NCBI GenBank assembly: GCA_017861415.1
Contig: JAGFXS010000043.1
Location: forward strand, 1-10,038
Length of the DNA stretch: 10,038 nt
DNA from: Bacillota bacterium
Lineage (GTDB): Bacteria > Bacillota > Clostridia > Oscillospirales > Oscillospiraceae
Direction: 5' to 3'
The stretch's first letter is position 1. The number at the start of each line of letters is the position of its first letter. Positions 7,227 through 10,038 of this stretch are shown in pieces. Under the pieces are notes generated by a model. The model made no database searches, was not told the origin of the DNA, and saw only the letters and a list, made by a program, of their open reading frames with translations. Made by a program: the position numbers and the translations under genes.

Positions 7227-7255
7227 ATTATACTAGATTTACATCTCTTTGACAA
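7227..7255 (-). promoter_or_regulatory. Sigma-A type promoter for the cdaA-priA gene run
   Basis: On the minus strand TTGTCA (7250-7255) and a perfect TATAAT (7227-7232) are separated by exactly 17 bases (7233-7249). The -35 differs from consensus at one base. Transcription would begin near 7220, leaving a leader of about 90 bases before cdaA at 7131. No other gene lies between. It is the best promoter I can find in the window, and no comparable one appears before the nine following genes. Confidence 0.85.
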
Positions 7256-7296
7256 GGGTGGGCCTGTTAATTTTCTTTGAACCCCATCTGCACAAA

Positions 7297-7309
7297 GCCC
7301 GGAACGGGC
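7297..7309. other. Small GC hairpin between the desulfurase gene and the cdaA promoter
   Basis: GCCCG-GAA-CGGGC is a 5-bp perfect inverted repeat. Read on the plus strand it is followed by CGTTTTCTTGT; on the minus strand it is followed by TTTGTGC. It could be a short terminator stopping read-through from the desulfurase gene before the cdaA promoter. However, the stem is short and the T-run on the coding strand is only three bases, so this is weak. Confidence 0.3.
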
Positions 7310-7359
7310 CGTTTTCTTGTCACTCTCAACCATCAGGAATCCACCCAGGGACAACCACG

Positions 7360-7380
7360 ACCGCTCAGTATACTAGCGGT
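7360..7380. promoter_or_regulatory. Near-palindrome centred on AGTATACT (possible operator)
   Basis: ACCGCT-c-AGTATACT-AGCGGT is a 20-base perfect palindrome interrupted by one extra base (C at 7366). On the minus strand it contains TATACT, a good -10 element. TTGAAA lies upstream at a short 15-base spacing, so a weak second promoter covered by an operator is conceivable. It lies about 105 bases upstream of the TTGTCA/TATAAT promoter. The symmetry is seen directly; the binding protein and the role are unknown. Confidence 0.35.
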
Positions 7381-7410
7381 GACCGCCTTTCAAGAAGCCG
7401 GCCACCGCTA
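7374..7410 (-). terminator. Stem-loop after the desulfurase gene (terminator-like, no U-tract)
   Basis: Twelve-base arms TAGCGGTGACCG (7374-7385) and CGGCCACCGCTA (7399-7410) are inverted repeats with one mismatch and a 13-base loop. The structure starts 11 bases after the desulfurase stop at 7422, where an intrinsic terminator would be expected. No T-run follows on the minus strand (GTATACTG follows). It may therefore only stabilise the mRNA 3' end, be a factor-dependent stop, or belong to the larger repeat described at 7360-7380, with which it shares an arm. Confidence 0.4.
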
Positions 7411-7421
7411 AATTAAGTTAG

Positions 7422-8543
7422 TCAGGCCACAATTTGACGCATAACCTTCAAAAATTGTTCCACCTGTGCCAAGTTGTTGAATAGGGAAAAGCTGATCCGT
7501 ATGGTGCCCGTATCCTGGGTCCCAACAGAACGATGGGCCAGCGGGGCACAGTGGAGACCAGTTCGCACGGCAATCTGCTTGCTGCTCAGCTCTTCCCCCA
7601 CCTCTCCACAGTCCTTCCCGTCGATACGGAAGGAAAGCACACCGGACTGTACGCCAGGTTCATCTGCTTGAAACACCTGAATTCTTGGCATTTTTTTTAG
7701 TCCCCTGGCCGCCTCCTCCTTTAGCGTTTGTTCATGTCTGAGAATCACATTCTGACCCTTCTCCTTGACAAAGCGTAGTCCCTGTAACAACCCTGCAATT
7801 CCAGGCGCATTTTGAGTGCCGGCCTCCAACCGGTCCGGCAGTACGTCGGGCATAATCTGAAGCGCCGACATGCTCCCCGTCCCTCCATAAAGCAGCGGCT
7901 CACCGCTTCTGCGGCACAGCAAGAGTCCCGTCCCCTGAGGACCATATAGCCCCTTGTGCCCTGGCATAGCAATAAACTCCGCCCCCAACTCCTCCATATT
8001 GAGAGGGATGGCCCCGGCAGATTGAGAAGCGTCCAGAATCAGCGGCACCTGCCACCGAGTACACAGGCTTGCTACTTCCTTGACCGGGAGAATATATCCG
8101 AATACGTTGGATACGTGGGTACAAATCACCGCATCCACTCCGGCAATGAGCTCCAATTCCAGTTGATCTAGGAACACCTTGGGCCGGAACAGCGGTGTGT
8201 CCAGCACGCGAACCCGGACTCCAGGGATGGCCACCAACGGCCGTGTCACCGCGTTGTGCTCATACCCGGATATCAACACAGTATCTCCCGGCTTTACCAG
8301 AGATCTGATGGCTATGTTTAAGGCGTGAGTGGCATTAAAGGTAAATACCACCCGTTCGGGCTCTGAAACTCCAAACAGCTCCGCAGCGGCGGTCCGGCAG
8401 TCGAACATGGTCTCAGCGGCGGAAAAGGAGGCCGCTGAGCTTCCCCGCCCCGAGCTGGCCAAGTGGCCGAGGGCATACTCAACGGCCGTTGCTACGGATT
8501 TCGGTTTTTGAAGGGTTGTGGCGGCGCTGTCGAAATAAATCAC
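7422..8543 (-). CDS. Cysteine desulfurase-like class V aminotransferase (PLP enzyme, EF2568-like family)
   Basis: The 373-residue fold-type I PLP enzyme begins MIYFDSAATTLQKPKSV. It shows FTFNATHALNIAI (PLP phosphate region), EHNAV with His96, LILDASQSAG with Asp171, and the Schiff-base lysine Lys197 in MPGHKGLYGPQGTG. Near the C-terminus RTGLHCAPLAH places Cys332 where desulfurases carry the persulfide cysteine. The spacing and motifs fit the EF2568-like cysteine desulfurase family, which has been linked to selenium-dependent molybdenum hydroxylase gene clusters. No selD, yqeB or hydroxylase genes are in this window. The likely reaction is sulfur (or selenium) removal from cysteine/selenocysteine to a carrier. 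Its ATG overlaps the DUF3343 stop (ATGA, 8540-8543), so the two are co-translated and the DUF3343 protein is the obvious candidate acceptor. It is not the IscS/NifS of a classic isc or suf operon. Confidence 0.9.
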   Translation of the reverse strand: MIYFDSAATTLQKPKSVATAVEYALGHLASSGRGSSAASFSAAETMFDCRTAAAELFGVSEPERVVFTFNATHALNIAIRSLVKPGDTVLISGYEHNAVTRPLVAIPGVRVRVLDTPLFRPKVFLDQLELELIAGVDAVICTHVSNVFGYILPVKEVASLCTRWQVPLILDASQSAGAIPLNMEELGAEFIAMPGHKGLYGPQGTGLLLCRRSGEPLLYGGTGSMSALQIMPDVLPDRLEAGTQNAPGIAGLLQGLRFVKEKGQNVILRHEQTLKEEAARGLKKMPRIQVFQADEPGVQSGVLSFRIDGKDCGEVGEELSSKQIAVRTGLHCAPLAHRSVGTQDTGTIRISFSLFNNLAQVEQFLKVMRQIVA

Positions 8544-8794
8544 AGCTCCACCTCCTGATATCCTTCTTCAGGTGAGCCCACATAGATTCCCAAATAAGGC
8601 AGCTTTACGCGGTTCAACACCGTCAAGGCATTTGATAAATTTCGCTGGGCTATCTTAACGGAGTGACTGCATCCGGAGGGCGAAATGCTGGCAGGAGAGC
8701 GGACAAGCCACGCATTGATCCCTGACCGCTCCAAGGTTTGGACAATTCTCTGGGCATAGGTCAAAGACCTGCACATAATCAAATAATAAACCAT
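8540..8794 (-). CDS. DUF3343 protein, putative Se/S carrier
   Basis: The 84-residue protein (MVYYLIMCRSLTYAQRIVQT...) matches the DUF3343 family, described as putative Se/S carrier-like. Features are an N-terminal beta strand, a helix with AQRIVQTLERSGI, a conserved-looking cysteine in SPSGCSHSVKI (Cys42) and a C-terminal GIYVGSPEEGYQEVEL. Cys8 is a second cysteine. The predicted role is to receive sulfur or selenium as a persulfide or selenide from the overlapping desulfurase. That is inferred from the pairing and the family label and is not demonstrated. The SD AGAGGAG lies about 10 bases before ATG 8794, inside the arm of a strong hairpin (8803-8838). Confidence 0.85.
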   Translation of the reverse strand: MVYYLIMCRSLTYAQRIVQTLERSGINAWLVRSPASISPSGCSHSVKIAQRNLSNALTVLNRVKLPYLGIYVGSPEEGYQEVEL

Positions 8795-8802
8795 AGTAGA
8801 AA

Positions 8803-8838
8803 CGCTCCTCTCACATCATTGTATGTGTGAGGGGAGCG
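8803..8838 (-). promoter_or_regulatory. Hairpin enclosing the ribosome binding site of the DUF3343 gene
   Basis: Thirteen-base arms (8803-8815 and 8826-8838) are inverted repeats with one non-complementary pair (a C-A mismatch in the minus-strand RNA, G-U if read on plus) and a 10-base loop. The downstream arm in the mRNA reads TGTGAGAGGAGCG and contains the AGAGGAG Shine-Dalgarno of the gene starting at 8794. The structure lies 30 bases after the ispF stop and is followed by TTTCTACT, only a weak T-run. It could be a leaky terminator for ispDF, a translation gate, or both. The loop also holds TACAAT (8818-8823), a possible -10 without a good -35. Confidence 0.6.
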
Positions 8839-8868
8839 CATTGGTCACTTGCTTTTTGTTTGCCTTGG

Positions 8869-9351
8869 CTACGGGAGTTCTTCCAGCATCACTACAGCGT
8901 GGGCGGCGATGCCCAGCTCTTTCCCCGTGAAGCCAAGACCCTCCTCCGTGGTGGCCTTGACATTGACCTGAGATAACGGAATTCCCAGACGGCGGGAGAG
9001 TGATTGCCGGATCTCCGGTATGTGGGGTGCGAGCTTCGGCGCCTGGGCTATGACGGTGGCATCCATGTTCCCCACCCGGTACCCCTCCCTGCGGAGCAGC
9101 TCCATCACTCGGTCCAGCAGTAGCAGGCTGGAAATGTCTTTGTACGCCGCATCATGGTCGGGAAAGTGGCATCCGATGTCTCCTAATGCGGCGGCGCCCA
9201 GTAGGGCATCCATCACTGCATGAGTGAGAACATCCCCATCGGAATGCCCCAGAAAGCCGTGAGAGTGTGCAATTTGTACTCCGCCTAAGATCAATTTGCG
9301 CCCGATCACCAGCCGATGTACGTCATACCCGTGGCCAATTCTCAATTCCAT
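8869..9351 (-). CDS. ispF: 2-C-methyl-D-erythritol 2,4-cyclodiphosphate synthase
   Basis: IspF cyclises CDP-ME 2-phosphate to ME-cyclodiphosphate, the fifth step of the MEP isoprenoid pathway, as a zinc-dependent homotrimer. The 160-residue length is typical. Motifs are RIGHGYDVHRL with metal ligands Asp10 and His12, HSDGDVLTHAVMDALLGA with His44 as the third ligand, GDIGCHFPD (58-66), and the C-terminal ATTEEGLGFTGKELGIAAHA. Start choice is open. ATG 9351 leaves only 2 bases after GGAGG, whereas TTG 9345 gives MRIGHGYDVHRL with 8 bases and a TTGA overlap with the ispD stop, as in cdaA/cdaR. I report the longer form as the outer limit. It partners with IspD, whose product is two steps upstream; the intervening IspE is not here. 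Confidence 0.96.
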   Translation of the reverse strand: MELRIGHGYDVHRLVIGRKLILGGVQIAHSHGFLGHSDGDVLTHAVMDALLGAAALGDIGCHFPDHDAAYKDISSLLLLDRVMELLRREGYRVGNMDATVIAQAPKLAPHIPEIRQSLSRRLGIPLSQVNVKATTEEGLGFTGKELGIAAHAVVMLEELP

Positions 9352-10038
9352 TCCCTCCCTGCTAAAATTGACTCTCCCAAAAGAAGATCTGCAGGCGTTG
9401 TGATTTTAATATTTTCTTCGCTGCCAGGGGTCACCACTACATTAAAACCCAGGCGCTCCACTGCGGAGCAGTCATCGGTCAGAGCAACCCCATCGGTGAC
9501 CGATCTGGCCAAGGCAGCTTTTATGAGGGATACCTCAAATACCTGTGGCGTCTGAATGGCTTGCAGCTGCTCCCGGGGCAGGGTCTCCTTGACCACACCA
9601 CCTACCGTAAGCTTCACAGTATCCTTTAAGGGGATTCCAGGGGCTGCAGCGCCTGTCATACCCGCACGGAGTACCGCCGCCTCCAACACATCCCTGGTAA
9701 CCAAGGGCCTCGCCCCGTCATGAATCGCCACCAGCGCTGCCTTGGAACTTATTTCCTCCAAACCCAGCTGCACCGATTCCCTGCGGTCCGCGCCACCGGG
9801 AATAATTTTTGTCACCTTGGTAAGTTGATACAGCCGGCAAAGCTGGCCCACCTCCACCAGAATATCACGGCGTGTAACCACCACGATTTCATGGACAAGA
9901 TCCGACTCTTGAAAGGGCCTCAACGCCTGGACAATCACCGGAACGCCGCCCAGCTCATAGAGAACCTTGTCAACTCCGTTCATGCGGCTGGCTGAACCTG
10001 CCGCTACTAGAATCAGGGAGCAAAATCCGGGCTCGTAA
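9342..10038 (-). CDS. ispD: 2-C-methyl-D-erythritol 4-phosphate cytidylyltransferase, start outside window
   Basis: IspD couples MEP to CTP, giving CDP-ME, in the MEP isoprenoid pathway. The frame stays open to the right edge, and 231 residues are visible. The extreme N-terminal sequence reads YEPGFCSLILVAAGSASRMN and includes the nucleotide-binding AAGSASRM motif, so the internal ATG at 9983 is not the start. Given family lengths near 230-240, only a few residues are missing. Other motifs are GGADRRESVQLGL, AIHDGARPLV, GIPLKDTVK, TPQVFE and TDDCSAVERLG, all typical of IspD. The last ten bases overlap ispF as drawn from ATG 9351. No bifunctional IspDF fusion is present, since a TGA separates the frames. 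Confidence 0.95.
   Translation of the reverse strand, partial: YEPGFCSLILVAAGSASRMNGVDKVLYELGGVPVIVQALRPFQESDLVHEIVVVTRRDILVEVGQLCRLYQLTKVTKIIPGGADRRESVQLGLEEISSKAALVAIHDGARPLVTRDVLEAAVLRAGMTGAAAPGIPLKDTVKLTVGGVVKETLPREQLQAIQTPQVFEVSLIKAALARSVTDGVALTDDCSAVERLGFNVVVTPGSEENIKITTPADLLLGESILAGREWN

Noticed and set aside
7160..7354. 64-codon minus-strand open frame upstream of cdaA
   Set aside because: It runs through the TTGTCA/TATAAT promoter, has no plausible ribosome binding site or known family, and overlaps the cdaA leader. It is best seen as a chance frame.
9342..9351. Possible bifunctional IspDF fusion
   Set aside because: The ispD frame ends in TGA at 9342 and ispF is in a different frame, so they are two proteins.

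Overview
All genes in this window lie on the minus strand, so they are transcribed from right to left. The content is core chromosomal. The gene order (yicC-remA-gmk-rpoZ-priA), RemA, the CdaA/CdaR pair, a DUF5685 protein, a DUF3343 protein beside a class V aminotransferase, frequent GTG/TTG starts, strong GGAGG ribosome binding sites and a moderately high GC content point to a low-GC-lineage Clostridia. A gut Oscillospiraceae relative (Flavonifractor/Oscillibacter-like) is the best guess. That placement is inference from gene families and was not tested by alignment.

In transcription order: (1) 10038-8869 holds ispD (5' end outside the window) and ispF, two consecutive MEP isoprenoid pathway enzymes whose reading frames overlap. 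(2) 8838-8803 is a strong hairpin whose downstream arm contains the ribosome binding site of the next gene. (3) 8794-7422 holds a DUF3343 putative sulfur/selenium carrier, overlapped by ATGA with a cysteine-desulfurase-like PLP enzyme. (4) 7421-7132 is the only sizeable non-coding stretch, 290 bases. It holds a three-armed inverted repeat just after the desulfurase stop, a small GC hairpin, a near-consensus housekeeping promoter (TTGTCA-17-TATAAT) and a leader with competing hairpins. (5) 7131-1 is a tightly packed run of ten genes: cdaA, cdaR, an RseC-family protein, a DUF5685 protein, a J-domain/TPR protein with a Cys-rich tail, yicC, remA, gmk, rpoZ and priA (3' end outside the window). Gaps are mostly below 40 bp, with several ATGA or TTGA stop/start overlaps. 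The largest gap is about 100 bp, between rpoZ and priA.

The ten-gene run could be one transcript. It would link c-di-AMP synthesis (cdaA and its regulator cdaR) with three cysteine-motif proteins of unclear role, then RNA turnover (YicC), a biofilm/osmotic regulator (RemA), guanine nucleotide supply (Gmk), RNA polymerase omega and the replication-restart helicase PriA. In many Firmicutes glmM follows cdaR; here the RseC-DUF5685-J-domain trio takes that place.

I see no mobile element, CRISPR array, tRNA or rRNA, and no clear pseudogene. The least understood parts are the three-gene Cys-motif block, the DUF3343/desulfurase pair with its hairpin-occluded ribosome binding site, and the inverted-repeat region upstream of cdaA. 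None of these amounts to a demonstrated new system.
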